A DNA stretch of 64,000 bases from Mycobacterium sp. 852014-52450_SCH5900713 (GTDB lineage Bacteria > Actinomycetota > Actinomycetes > Mycobacteriales > Mycobacteriaceae). The notes below the pieces were generated by a model, which had not been told where the DNA came from, did no database searches, and saw only the letters and a program-made list of their open reading frames with translations. Both the position numbers and the translations under genes were made by a program. Below, in pieces: positions 53,751 to 62,303 of this stretch. Each line of letters opens with the position of its first letter. Positions within the stretch are counted from its first letter, which is position 1. The stretch covers positions 1 to 64,000 of the forward strand of contig NZ_LZIL01000050.1 of assembly GCF_001667075.1 (NCBI RefSeq), read 5' to 3'.

Positions 53751-55672
53751 AGCCCGAATTGGACCGGCAATATCTGAAGAGTCCGGTCGGCGACGCGGCC
53801 GCGCTGCCGCCCATCCGGTCGATCGCCGTGCTGATCGTGGCCGGTTGCGGCCACCATGCGCTCGAGAGGTGCCTCGCCGCCGTCGCCGAGCAGCTGCCCG
53901 GGTCGCCGGTCTATGTCTACGAGCCCGGCGACTGTAAGGAACTGACGGCCCGACACCCGCGCGTTCACTGGGTGTCGGGCGCGGCGAAAGTTGGCTTCGC
54001 CGAGGCCTTCAACACCCTGGTGGAGCGCGCCCCGAGCGACGCGGATCTGCTGCTGCTCGACGCCAGAGTCCGCCTGCTGGGACCGTTGACCCGCACCCGC
54101 GAATTGCTGCGCCAGCCTCGGGTGGCCGCGGTTTCACCGATGGCGCGCGACGACACCGCACCGGGCTGGAGGCCGTGGGACATCGCAACGCGGCGCCGAA
54201 CCCTGGCTCGCGAGCTGGCCGCGGGCAGGCGGCGCGGCTCACCGATTTCATGCCGCTATGCCCGCCAACCGGCCGAATCACAAGGCGTGGACGGGGAATT
54301 AGGTGCCATCTGCCTGGCGATCAACCGCGCGGCGTGGAACACCGTCGGCGGCTTCGACGAAGAGTTTCTCGGGGCCGCAGCGGCGGCGGACTGGCAGGCC
54401 CGGGCCCGCGCGGCGGGCTGGCGGATGCTGCTGGCCGACGAGATCGGCGTCGACCGTGCCGGTGTCGGCGACGACGCGGGCACCGCCGCCGAGCGCCGCC
54501 GCGAGCGAGATCTGGCGCGAGCCGATACCGCGCTGCTGCTCGAGCATCAGCGCAGCGTGCACCACGCCGACGCGTATCTGGCCGGTACCACCCTGCTGCG
54601 GTCGCGGCGGACCATTCACCGCGGCCGCCGCAAGGACCTGCCCGCGATCGTGATCACCACCAACCGCCTGGTCTACGGCGGTGCCGAAAGACAAAAGGCT
54701 CTGCTGGCAACGGAGTTGGATCGCCGGGGCTATTCGGTCACGATCGTCTGCGTGCAACGGTTCGGCCCAATGATCTCCGAGATTCCGGACACCGTGCGCG
54801 TGGTGCGCCAGCCGTGGTGGGCGCCCGCCGTCGATATCCCTGAAGGCCCGGCGGTGCTGATCACCGCCGACACCAACACGGAGGCGGGATTCGCCTCACT
54901 GTGGCGTGCGGGCGCTCGCGGCCGGCGGTGGTTGGTGGCTCCGCATGTCCCTCCCGAGCAGGACCGGCCCATCTACTCGCGGCCGCTGACCGCCGCCATG
55001 CGCCGCGCCGACGGTTTAATCGTGTTGGCCCAACGGCATTGGGACATGCTGGTCGCCCAGCATCGGTTAGGGGGACGGCGCTTCGTTGCGCCCAACGGCG
55101 TCGCCCTCGCCGGTGACCCGGCGCCCCGGGTCCGCACGGCCGGTGAGCCGCTGCACTTGGTCATGCTCTCGCGCATCGTCGAGCACAAGAACCCGCACCT
55201 GCTGATCGATGCGCTTGGCGAGCTGCCCGATTTGCCTTGGCGGCTCTCGGTTTTCGGTGACGGCCCGGATCGCGAGAGGTTGGAGGCGCTTACCCCGGCC
55301 GGCTTGCGCGATCGGGTGCAGTGGCAGGGATGGTCCGCCGGGCCGGGGCCCGCGCTGGCGGATGCGGACCTGCTGTGCGTCCCGAGCCGGTCAGAGGCGT
55401 TTCCGCTGGTGATTCTCGAGGCGATGGCCCGGGCGGTTCCCGTTGCGGCGTCGGCGATTTGCGCCGTGCCGGAAATGCTCGATTTCGGCAGGGCGGGATT
55501 CCTGGTCGAGCCCGTGTCGGTGGCGGGATGGCGGAACAGCCTCGCCCGAATCCTGGCGGACCCGGACGCATTGCCATCGGTCGGGCGACGGGGCTTCGAA
55601 CGGATGCGCAAGCACTACACCGTCGAGGCGATGACCGACGCCTACCTCGACGCGATCAATGCGGTGCTGTGA
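53747..55672 (+). CDS. GT2-GT4 glycosyltransferase fusion
   Basis: 641 aa from the ATG overlapping the wzx stop. The N-terminal part (about 20-270) is GT2-like: SIAVLIVAGCGHHALERCLA, LLLLDARVRL in place of DxD, GELGAICLAINRAAWNTVGG and FDEEFLGAAAAADWQARAR. The C-terminal part (about 300-641) is a GT-B GT4 enzyme: VYGGAERQKALLATELDRRG, VAPHVPPEQD, FVAPNGVAL, VMLSRIVEHKNPHLLIDAL, FGDGPDRERLE and SRSEAFPLVILEAMARAVPV (E-x7-E). One polypeptide may add two consecutive sugars. Confidence 0.9.
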   Translation: MKPELDRQYLKSPVGDAAALPPIRSIAVLIVAGCGHHALERCLAAVAEQLPGSPVYVYEPGDCKELTARHPRVHWVSGAAKVGFAEAFNTLVERAPSDADLLLLDARVRLLGPLTRTRELLRQPRVAAVSPMARDDTAPGWRPWDIATRRRTLARELAAGRRRGSPISCRYARQPAESQGVDGELGAICLAINRAAWNTVGGFDEEFLGAAAAADWQARARAAGWRMLLADEIGVDRAGVGDDAGTAAERRRERDLARADTALLLEHQRSVHHADAYLAGTTLLRSRRTIHRGRRKDLPAIVITTNRLVYGGAERQKALLATELDRRGYSVTIVCVQRFGPMISEIPDTVRVVRQPWWAPAVDIPEGPAVLITADTNTEAGFASLWRAGARGRRWLVAPHVPPEQDRPIYSRPLTAAMRRADGLIVLAQRHWDMLVAQHRLGGRRFVAPNGVALAGDPAPRVRTAGEPLHLVMLSRIVEHKNPHLLIDALGELPDLPWRLSVFGDGPDRERLEALTPAGLRDRVQWQGWSAGPGPALADADLLCVPSRSEAFPLVILEAMARAVPVAASAICAVPEMLDFGRAGFLVEPVSVAGWRNSLARILADPDALPSVGRRGFERMRKHYTVEAMTDAYLDAINAVL

Positions 55673-55707
55673 ATGCGTGCTGGAGGCAATGACTCTCGCG
55701 CAAGGCC

Positions 55708-56574
55708 CTACCGCTCGTATCGGAGGATCTTGGCCACCGTGCGGCGGGACGTCTTGTGCTGTCCGAACCCGCTGTACAGGAAATACCTCGGCTCCACGTA
55801 AAGCTGCTCGATGTCCGTCGGCACATCGGTGAAATACTCGGACAGGGCGGTATCGATGAAGAACGCGTCGGAACCGGAGTGGGAGTTGCAGCAGACCAGG
55901 CGGTAGTCGAAGCGGGCGAACAGCTCGGCATAACTGCTCAGCGACGCCCCGAAATAGTCGTCGGACTGCCACACGTGCTCGGGGTCGTAGGCGATCTGAA
56001 ACCTCACCGGCGGGGGGAACTTCCCGTTGTATTCGACGATGAAGAGTTTGGGACGGATGCCATCGGCCAAGAGCTTCTCGACCAGGTAGATGTCGTTGCC
56101 GTCCAAGTCGAGGGAGACCACGTCGACCTCGGTGGCGTCGATCCTCTGCAGGCAGGACCGGGCCAGCGCAACGATATTGTCCGCCGTTATCCACGCCTTC
56201 TCGTAGGCGAACCGCGGGTGGCCCTCGACGGCCACGACCAGCTCCTGTCCCCCGACCCAAAAGCCCTTCCAACCGAGGGCCGCAAGGATCAGGGTGTTGT
56301 TCTCCGTCCCGTCGCCGACGCCGAACTCCGCGAAGACACCGCTGTCGAGCCGGCCGATGCGGCGCAGGATCTCAAGCGTTATTCCGTCCTCGTCGGTCGC
56401 CGAAAAACACTTTTTGCCGGCGCGGTTGAGCGGGTTGGGATGGTTCGCCTTCAGCGACTGGGAATGATCGAAAAGGATCAGATCCTTGAGCTGGTCCCGC
56501 GTTTCACTGCCGAGCATGCGCCGGACCTTCTGCCGGAGCTTCTCTTTCGGCGGCGGTGTAGCGCTTCTGGCCAT
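55708..56574 (-). CDS. FkbM-like SAM-dependent methyltransferase
   Basis: 288 aa. SAM-binding motif I: GVFAEFGVGDGTENNTLILA; later VDVVSLDLDGNDIYLVEKLL and LFIVEYNGKFPPP, the FkbM-type order. The segment YRLVCCNSHSGSDAFFIDTA is typical of sugar O-methyltransferases of this kind. The only minus-strand gene in the left half of the cluster. Its start faces the next methyltransferase across 191 bp holding both promoters. Probably O-methylates a sugar of the repeat unit. Confidence 0.85.
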   Translation of the reverse strand: MARSATPPPKEKLRQKVRRMLGSETRDQLKDLILFDHSQSLKANHPNPLNRAGKKCFSATDEDGITLEILRRIGRLDSGVFAEFGVGDGTENNTLILAALGWKGFWVGGQELVVAVEGHPRFAYEKAWITADNIVALARSCLQRIDATEVDVVSLDLDGNDIYLVEKLLADGIRPKLFIVEYNGKFPPPVRFQIAYDPEHVWQSDDYFGASLSSYAELFARFDYRLVCCNSHSGSDAFFIDTALSEYFTDVPTDIEQLYVEPRYFLYSGFGQHKTSRRTVAKILRYER

Positions 56575-56765
56575 TGGAGACCAAAGCTATCACGGCCCCG
56601 CGCGACTATTCCCGGCATTCGGTGAATAGCGGTGCTGCACAACGCACGTCCGCGCCGAAATTCGGCCCCGATTTGCTTGCCGATAGCGTTGCGGGTGCCG
56701 TAGGTTCTCCATTGTCCCGGTGTTTGCTCAAGGCGCGGGTCATGCTCGGGAGGGTTTGAATAGGC

Positions 56766-57587
56766 GTGTTGTGCCGCATCTGCAATTCGAGCACCAGTCT
56801 GGCGTTCACGCATCAGATCCTCGCCAAATACGACTGCAAGTACTACTTCTGCGGCAACTGCGGCGGCCTGCAGACCGAAGAGCCGCATTGGCTGGACGAA
56901 GCCTATGCCAGCCCCATCGCGGCGGCGGACACCACCATGCTGTGGCGCAATCAGTATCTTGCACGGGCGATGTCGGTGCTGCTGTACTTCTTCTTCGATC
57001 GCCGCGGCCGGTTTCTCGACGCGGCCGGGGGCTACGGCGTTTTCACCCGCCTGATGCGGGACATCGGCTTCGACTATTACTGGACCGACAAGCACTCCCC
57101 CAACCTGACCGCGCAAGGCTTCGAGGCGGACGCGGGTCCGGGCCCGCCGTACACGGTGGTCACGGCCTTCGAGGTGATGGAGCATCTCGCCGACCCGGTC
57201 GGATTCGTCGCCGAATTGCTGGAGACCACGGGCACCGACTCCATCGTGTTTACGACCGAACTCTTCGACGGCCGGCCCCCGCCCCCGGAGGACTGGATGT
57301 ACTACGCCTTTGCCACCGGCCAGCACATCACCTTCTATCAGAAATCGACGTTGGCGCTCATCGGAGAGCAATTCGGCATGCAGTTCCACACCTCCAAAAC
57401 GCGGTGGTGGCAGCTCGGGGGCATGGGTCTGCACATTTGGACCCGGGCGAAAATCAATCCGCTGGCCTGGCGGCTGCTGGCCTCGCCCCGCATCACCGGC
57501 CTCCTCGAGGGCCTGCCGCGACGCGCGCTTCAGACCCGGATGTGGACCGACGCCGACGTCTTCCTGAAGGCCGCCGACGAGCAATGA
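56766..57587 (+). CDS. Class I SAM methyltransferase with N-terminal zinc ribbon
   Basis: 273 aa from GTG 56766 (a TTG follows at once). A CxxC...CxxC ribbon (LCRICNSS, FCGNCGG) precedes a methyltransferase core: RFLDAAGGYGVFTRLMRDIG (motif I), TVVTAFEVMEHLADP and SIVFTTELFDGRPPPP. This pattern occurs in C-methyltransferases of deoxysugar pathways (TylC3/NovU family), where the ribbon is structural. It might make a branched-chain sugar; that is inference. The stop overlaps the next gene (ATGA). Confidence 0.87.
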   Translation: MLCRICNSSTSLAFTHQILAKYDCKYYFCGNCGGLQTEEPHWLDEAYASPIAAADTTMLWRNQYLARAMSVLLYFFFDRRGRFLDAAGGYGVFTRLMRDIGFDYYWTDKHSPNLTAQGFEADAGPGPPYTVVTAFEVMEHLADPVGFVAELLETTGTDSIVFTTELFDGRPPPPEDWMYYAFATGQHITFYQKSTLALIGEQFGMQFHTSKTRWWQLGGMGLHIWTRAKINPLAWRLLASPRITGLLEGLPRRALQTRMWTDADVFLKAADEQ

Positions 57588-58642
57588 AATCGCCTCGGGT
57601 GCTTTGGCTTTCGCCGTGGACACGACCGGCAGTGCGCGTGCAGGCCGAGGGGCTGCTGCGGCGCGGAGCCGACGTGTTGCTGGTGACCTCCGACCGGCAC
57701 CCCGAGTCGGACGCCGCCCGTGAGTACGAACTCGTGCTCGACCCGCGGTTCAAAACCGCCGCGACTTGGCTCCCGACCCTCAAGGCGTGGCGCCGGATCC
57801 GTGAATTTCGGCCCGACGTCGTGATCGCCGAGATCGTCCGCGATCCGCGCTGGATCGCGTTGGCCGGGCGGGTTCCCCGCATCCAGGTGGTGCATGACGA
57901 CCGGCCGCACGACCCCGGCGAACGGGTCCCGTCCTACGAACTCGCGGTGTTCGACCGGTGGGGCGCCCGCTCGGCGGCCACCATCACCTACAGCGAGTAC
58001 GTCGCGACGGCCGTCGCCGCGCGCCGCGACGTCGCCGGCACGCCCGTGTATGTTGTGCCGCTCGCCAGTGATATTGACCCGCATCGCGTTCCACCATTCG
58101 TGGCGCCCGAGGGACGCCGGGATTTCGTCATGTTCGGCCGGCTCAACCCGTACAAGAACGTCGACGTCGTGCTCGAGGCGTGGCAGCGCCATATCGGCGG
58201 CGGCGGCTGGCGCGGTGACAACCTGGTGCTCATCGGCGACGGGCCCCTGGACCCCGCCGCCCTGCCCAAACACACGCGCTGGCGCAACGGCAGCTACCGC
58301 TACGCCGACGTCATCCCGGTCCTGGCCGCCGCGAAAGGTTCGGTCTCGCATTACCGGCGCGCGTCGCAAAGCGGCGTGCAGGTGCTCTCCATGCAGCTGG
58401 GGGTGATGCCGATCGTGTCAACGTCCGGCGGCCTGCCCGAGTACCAGCCGCCCGGCTGTCCCCCGATCGGTATCGACGATGTCGCCGGGCTCGCCGCCGC
58501 CTTCGACCTGCTGGCCGACCCGTCGGTCGCGGCGCAGCGCGGCGTCGAGGCGGCGCGCTACTACGCGCAGCATTGCGACGTCGACATCGTCGCGGAGCGC
58601 TTTTTGGATGTCATCGCCCGGGTGCTGGCCAGTCGGCGCTGA
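57584..58642 (+). CDS. Glycosyltransferase family 4-like protein
   Basis: 352 aa from the ATG overlapping the methyltransferase stop. GT-B fold: RVLWLSPWTRPAVRVQAEGL, IQVVHDDRPHDPG, YVVPLASDIDPH, FVMFGRLNPYKNVDVVLEAW, LVLIGDGPLDP, and SRRASQSGVQVLSMQLGVMP in place of the usual E-x7-E, so the donor site is divergent. It ends five bases before the convergent GMC gene. Confidence 0.88.
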   Translation: MKSPRVLWLSPWTRPAVRVQAEGLLRRGADVLLVTSDRHPESDAAREYELVLDPRFKTAATWLPTLKAWRRIREFRPDVVIAEIVRDPRWIALAGRVPRIQVVHDDRPHDPGERVPSYELAVFDRWGARSAATITYSEYVATAVAARRDVAGTPVYVVPLASDIDPHRVPPFVAPEGRRDFVMFGRLNPYKNVDVVLEAWQRHIGGGGWRGDNLVLIGDGPLDPAALPKHTRWRNGSYRYADVIPVLAAAKGSVSHYRRASQSGVQVLSMQLGVMPIVSTSGGLPEYQPPGCPPIGIDDVAGLAAAFDLLADPSVAAQRGVEAARYYAQHCDVDIVAERFLDVIARVLASRR

Positions 58643-58646
58643 CTTA

Positions 58647-60350
58647 CTACGCCATCTTGGGATCTGAACGCTCGCAGGCCATTCGAGCCTTCTTAAGGCG
58701 ATCGGCGAGCCGGACACCCAGTGCAATGCCCACCAGCGTCGGGTTGGCCTGGCTCGACGTCGGCAGGACCGACGTGCTCGCCACGTACAGCCCACGCACG
58801 CCGTGAACCTGTAGGTCTGGGTCGACGACGCCGCCATCGGGCGTCTGCGACATGCGCGTCGTTCCGGCCTGGTGGTAGCCGGCGTGCCCGGCCAAGAACT
58901 CGCGCACCGCGCCCTCGACATCGTCGGTCAGCCACTCCACGCGTCCGGCGCCGTGGCGACGTAGGTGTTCATCGATCGCGGCGATGGCCCTGCGCACGCT
59001 TTGGTAATCGTCGTCGGAGAAGTGGATATGGGTGCGGATCCTGCGCATGCCGAGGGCGTCGCGGTCGTCGGCAAGCTCGACGCGGCTCTCCCAGTGCGGA
59101 AGATGCTCGCCGTGGTAGTGCAGCAGATATCGATTGTCCGCGCTCTTCACGAAAAAGCCCGGCGCCTTGCGGCCCCTGCGGAAGAAGCGGGCATAGGAGA
59201 ACGTGATCGCAAACCGGATCGACGGGAACAGGTCCCGCACGACGTTGCGCAGGTGCGCGAGTATCCGCGGCGGACCGTCGGTTTGGGTGTGCTTCGCACG
59301 AATGGCCTCCGCGAGCAGGAAGCGGCCGATCGGGGAGATCAGGGTGAGATAGACGCCGGACAGGATTCCGCTTCCATGCCCGGGGTCACTGATCGGCGGA
59401 TTGACCAGCCACACAGCGGCATTCGGCAACGCGGCGTCGCGCTGCAGGCCGGGATCGAGGGTGAAGCGCCGGCGCACGTACACCCCGTCGCCGTCCCGCT
59501 CGTAGGCGTAGCTGACCTGATCGGTGGCGAATTGCACGCGCGCGACCCGGCCTTCGACGTGCGACATGTACCAGCGGCCCAGGTGGCCGCCCGAGTTTCC
59601 CAGACCCGCCGGGTGATGGCGGTCCGAGGCGAGCAGCAGGCGGGTCGCCTCCAAGCCGCCGGTCGCGATGACGTAGTCCGCGGCGACCACGCTCCCCTGC
59701 CGGCCGTCGAGCGTCTTGACCACGAGGTGGTCAAGACAATCACCGGCCGGTGTCGTCACGATCTCGGTGCAGGTAAGTCCGGTCCACACGATCAGGGAAG
59801 TCGCGTCGCGCAGCGCCGCCCGGTACTCGTGGCCGAAACGCGTTGGAAGTGCCCAGCGCTCGAGATCGGTTGTGCGCACGTCGCCGTCGGGCAGCCCGGC
59901 GATCAGGTCGCGGTGCGCAAGCTCCGGAACCTCCCGCGCGTTGAATGCCGCCCGGCCACACGCCGCCCAATCACAGGCACGCTGCAGGTAGGGCTCGACG
60001 TCGTCGTATCGGATCGGCCAGGGCGCCTGCGCGGTGAGCGGGCGGTCCTCGAAGTCGATGGGGTCGAACTTGACGCAGCGACCACCCCAGAGCGCCGTTG
60101 TCCCGCCAACCTGCCGGCGGATCATCAGCTCACTACGCGCATGGAGATCGTCGTCCTGCCGGGAATCCAGGGCCGACAGCTCTTGGGCCGCTTCGTCTTT
60201 GCGTTCCAGGCCGCTCTCGATCAACGCCACCTGGACGCCGGATCGCGCGAGTTCCAGCGCCGTCGCAATGCCGATCGCGCCGGCCCCGACGACCACGACG
60301 TCGGTCCGGATCGTCGTGTTCGGGGCGAACTCTCGGGGTCCACGGATCAC
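58647..60350 (-). CDS. GMC-family FAD-dependent oxidoreductase
   Basis: 567 aa from the GTG at 60350, overlapping the aldo-keto reductase stop (GTGA). FAD-binding DVVVVGAGAIGIATALELAR, then GGTTALWGGRCVKFDPIDFE, YVIATGGLEATRLLL, and a C-terminal GMC_oxred_C part with the catalytic His in GHAGYHQAGTTRMSQTPDGG and VVDPDLQVHGVRGLYVAST. Enzymes of this type oxidise sugar or alcohol groups (pyranose oxidase-like). Within the cluster it may oxidise a sugar hydroxyl, perhaps together with the reductase beside it. Confidence 0.92.
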   Translation of the reverse strand: MIRGPREFAPNTTIRTDVVVVGAGAIGIATALELARSGVQVALIESGLERKDEAAQELSALDSRQDDDLHARSELMIRRQVGGTTALWGGRCVKFDPIDFEDRPLTAQAPWPIRYDDVEPYLQRACDWAACGRAAFNAREVPELAHRDLIAGLPDGDVRTTDLERWALPTRFGHEYRAALRDATSLIVWTGLTCTEIVTTPAGDCLDHLVVKTLDGRQGSVVAADYVIATGGLEATRLLLASDRHHPAGLGNSGGHLGRWYMSHVEGRVARVQFATDQVSYAYERDGDGVYVRRRFTLDPGLQRDAALPNAAVWLVNPPISDPGHGSGILSGVYLTLISPIGRFLLAEAIRAKHTQTDGPPRILAHLRNVVRDLFPSIRFAITFSYARFFRRGRKAPGFFVKSADNRYLLHYHGEHLPHWESRVELADDRDALGMRRIRTHIHFSDDDYQSVRRAIAAIDEHLRRHGAGRVEWLTDDVEGAVREFLAGHAGYHQAGTTRMSQTPDGGVVDPDLQVHGVRGLYVASTSVLPTSSQANPTLVGIALGVRLADRLKKARMACERSDPKMA

Positions 60351-61306
60351 GCGGCAGCACCCCCGGGCACCTCCGCCACCAGAGCGAGGAACCGCGCCAG
60401 GGTCTCCGGGTCCGGCGGCGCCGAGACCGCGCCGGCCGCTTCGGCGACCCGGAGCGGGTCGGTGGTGCTGTAAAGGATTGCGCGGCAACCTGTTGCGACG
60501 GCCGAGGAGCCGAGGATCAGCTTGGGCAGCGCCCCGGGAGCGAGCGGATCGAGGTGGAGGGTCTGGCGCCAGCGCCGCGCCAACTCCGCGTCGGCCCGCA
60601 AAGCGTTCGAGAGCACCGCGTACGAACGTTGCAACACGCCGAATGCGAGATCCGCTGGGCGCGGCGGGGGATGGAACAGGTCGGCGCGCACCTGGCTCAC
60701 CCCTTCCGGCGCGAAGGAGGCGGCGAAGTCCGTGTCGAGCCCCTCGTCCTGTGAGACACCCCAGGCGCGTATCTTGCCTTGCTGGCGAGCGCGTTCGAAG
60801 AATTCGCGAAGTTCGCCGCCGGCCACGGTGTCCCCCGGCCGCGGGCCGTGAAGGAACAGGATGTCCACGTAGTCGACGCCCAGCGCCGCGAGACTCTCGT
60901 CGAGGCTGCGGGCCGCGGTGGCCGCGTCGTACAGGCGGGCGGTTTCGGGTGCCGCCTGCTGCCGCTTGACGGCGCGCCGCAGCGCCGGGGCCTTGCGCAG
61001 CAGCGCCCGCGCCGGAGCCTGAAACCGGCCGAAGCGCCTGGCCATTCCCCCGACGTCGATGCCGAATTTGGTTGCGACGGTGACGGTGTCGCGCGGGACC
61101 GTCCGCAGGAACGCCCCAAGCTCGGCCTCCGCCCTGCCCAGGCCGTACATCCGTGCGGTGTCGAAGTGCGTGATGCCGCTGTGCACCGCGGCACCCAGCA
61201 CGGCCATCCGTTCCCGGCGGGACGGCGACTGCATCAGACCGCCGCATCCGAAGCCCACCGCGCTCACTCTCAGCTGCGGCCCGTCGAGCTCAACTTGCTC
61301 CAACAC
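60347..61306 (-). CDS. Aldo-keto reductase
   Basis: 319 aa from a GTG at 61306, overlapping the upstream glycosyltransferase by 17 bases. AKR barrel motifs: VSAVGFGCGGLM, THFDTARMYGLGRAEAELGAFL (Asp and Tyr of the catalytic tetrad), TVATKFGIDVGG (Lys), DILFLHGPRPGD (His) and WGVSQDEG. The C-terminal cofactor region has LGSSAVA. The close link with the GMC oxidoreductase suggests paired oxidation and reduction, e.g. epimerisation at one carbon of a sugar. Confidence 0.92.
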   Translation of the reverse strand: MLEQVELDGPQLRVSAVGFGCGGLMQSPSRRERMAVLGAAVHSGITHFDTARMYGLGRAEAELGAFLRTVPRDTVTVATKFGIDVGGMARRFGRFQAPARALLRKAPALRRAVKRQQAAPETARLYDAATAARSLDESLAALGVDYVDILFLHGPRPGDTVAGGELREFFERARQQGKIRAWGVSQDEGLDTDFAASFAPEGVSQVRADLFHPPPRPADLAFGVLQRSYAVLSNALRADAELARRWRQTLHLDPLAPGALPKLILGSSAVATGCRAILYSTTDPLRVAEAAGAVSAPPDPETLARFLALVAEVPGGAAA

Positions 61307-62303
61307 CGCAACCCTCGTAAATCCGGCGCAGCTCCGCGTCGATGATCCGCGGGCTCCGTGTCGCGGCGATGTGTTCCTGACCGCGACGCCCGTCACGCTC
61401 GGCCAGCTCCGGGTCGCGCAGGTACCGGCCGATCGCCGCCGCCAACGCGGACGCGTCACCGGCGGGGACGAGCATGCCCGGGTCCGAGGCGATCTCGGGT
61501 GTGCCGCCGACCGGGGTCGCCACGAATGGCCGCCCGCCGGCGAGGGCCTCGGTCAGGATCATCGGCATTGCCTCGGCGAACGAAGGCAGCGTCACCACGC
61601 GGACCGAGCGGAGTAGCTCGCGGACCCGATCCGGATGTACCGGGGGCTCGACGCTGAGGCGCTCCGTTGGCGGCGGCGTGTAGTCGTCGACGACACCGAC
61701 TATGCGGCAACGCCCTTCGACGCCCTCGGCCAGCAGCAGCCGCCAGGCCGAGACCAGCGTGTCGACGCCCTTGCGGCGACCGATGGTGCCGGCGAAAAGC
61801 ACGACGGGCGGTGTCGAGCCGGCCCCGGGCGCGTCTCGATCGATGACGACCGGGTTGGCCACGATCGACACCGGCACCCCGGGTGCAACCCGTTTCGCGG
61901 CGGCACGCGCTTCCTCCGACAAGACGATGAGATGGTCCGCCTTCGTCAGCGTCGACCCCACGAAATGGGGGTGCGACCGGGAGAATTGCGGAAAGTCGGA
62001 GCCGTGGATGGTCACGACGACCCGGAAGCCTCGCGCCCGCGCGAGGCGGATCAGCGGCCCTTCGCGCAGCCAGGCGCCGCCGTTCGACATGTGGAAGTGC
62101 ACGACGCTCCCGCGCGGCGCCCTAGCCAGCGCGGCCCCCGCACGCGCGGTGAGCCACAGATTTTTGGCGTGGTGGCGCCCGTTCCACGTCGACAGGACGC
62201 GAATTTCGTCGGCACCGATCCTGTTGTCGCGGATGACTCGTATCACGGACTGCGTGCCGCCGAAGCTGTATATGTCGGGCCCGACGTGAGTGACCGCAAT
62301 CAT
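61290..62303 (-). CDS. Glycosyltransferase family 4
   Basis: 337 aa from the ATG overlapping the Wzy stop (ATGA); longer frames merely run into the Wzy gene. GT4 motifs: IYSFGGTQSVIRVI, VVHFHMSNGGAWLREG, FRVVVTIHGSDFP, HLIVLSEEARAAAKR, VVLFAGTIGRRKGVDTLVSA, and SFAEAMPMILTEALAGGRPF (E-x7-E) with PVGGTPEI. A retaining enzyme that extends the lipid-linked repeat unit. Confidence 0.95.
   Translation of the reverse strand: MIAVTHVGPDIYSFGGTQSVIRVIRDNRIGADEIRVLSTWNGRHHAKNLWLTARAGAALARAPRGSVVHFHMSNGGAWLREGPLIRLARARGFRVVVTIHGSDFPQFSRSHPHFVGSTLTKADHLIVLSEEARAAAKRVAPGVPVSIVANPVVIDRDAPGAGSTPPVVLFAGTIGRRKGVDTLVSAWRLLLAEGVEGRCRIVGVVDDYTPPPTERLSVEPPVHPDRVRELLRSVRVVTLPSFAEAMPMILTEALAGGRPFVATPVGGTPEIASDPGMLVPAGDASALAAAIGRYLRDPELAERDGRRGQEHIAATRSPRIIDAELRRIYEGCGVGAS

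Noticed and set aside
58965..60473. 502-codon plus-strand frame
   Set aside because: Antisense to the GMC oxidoreductase; no motifs.
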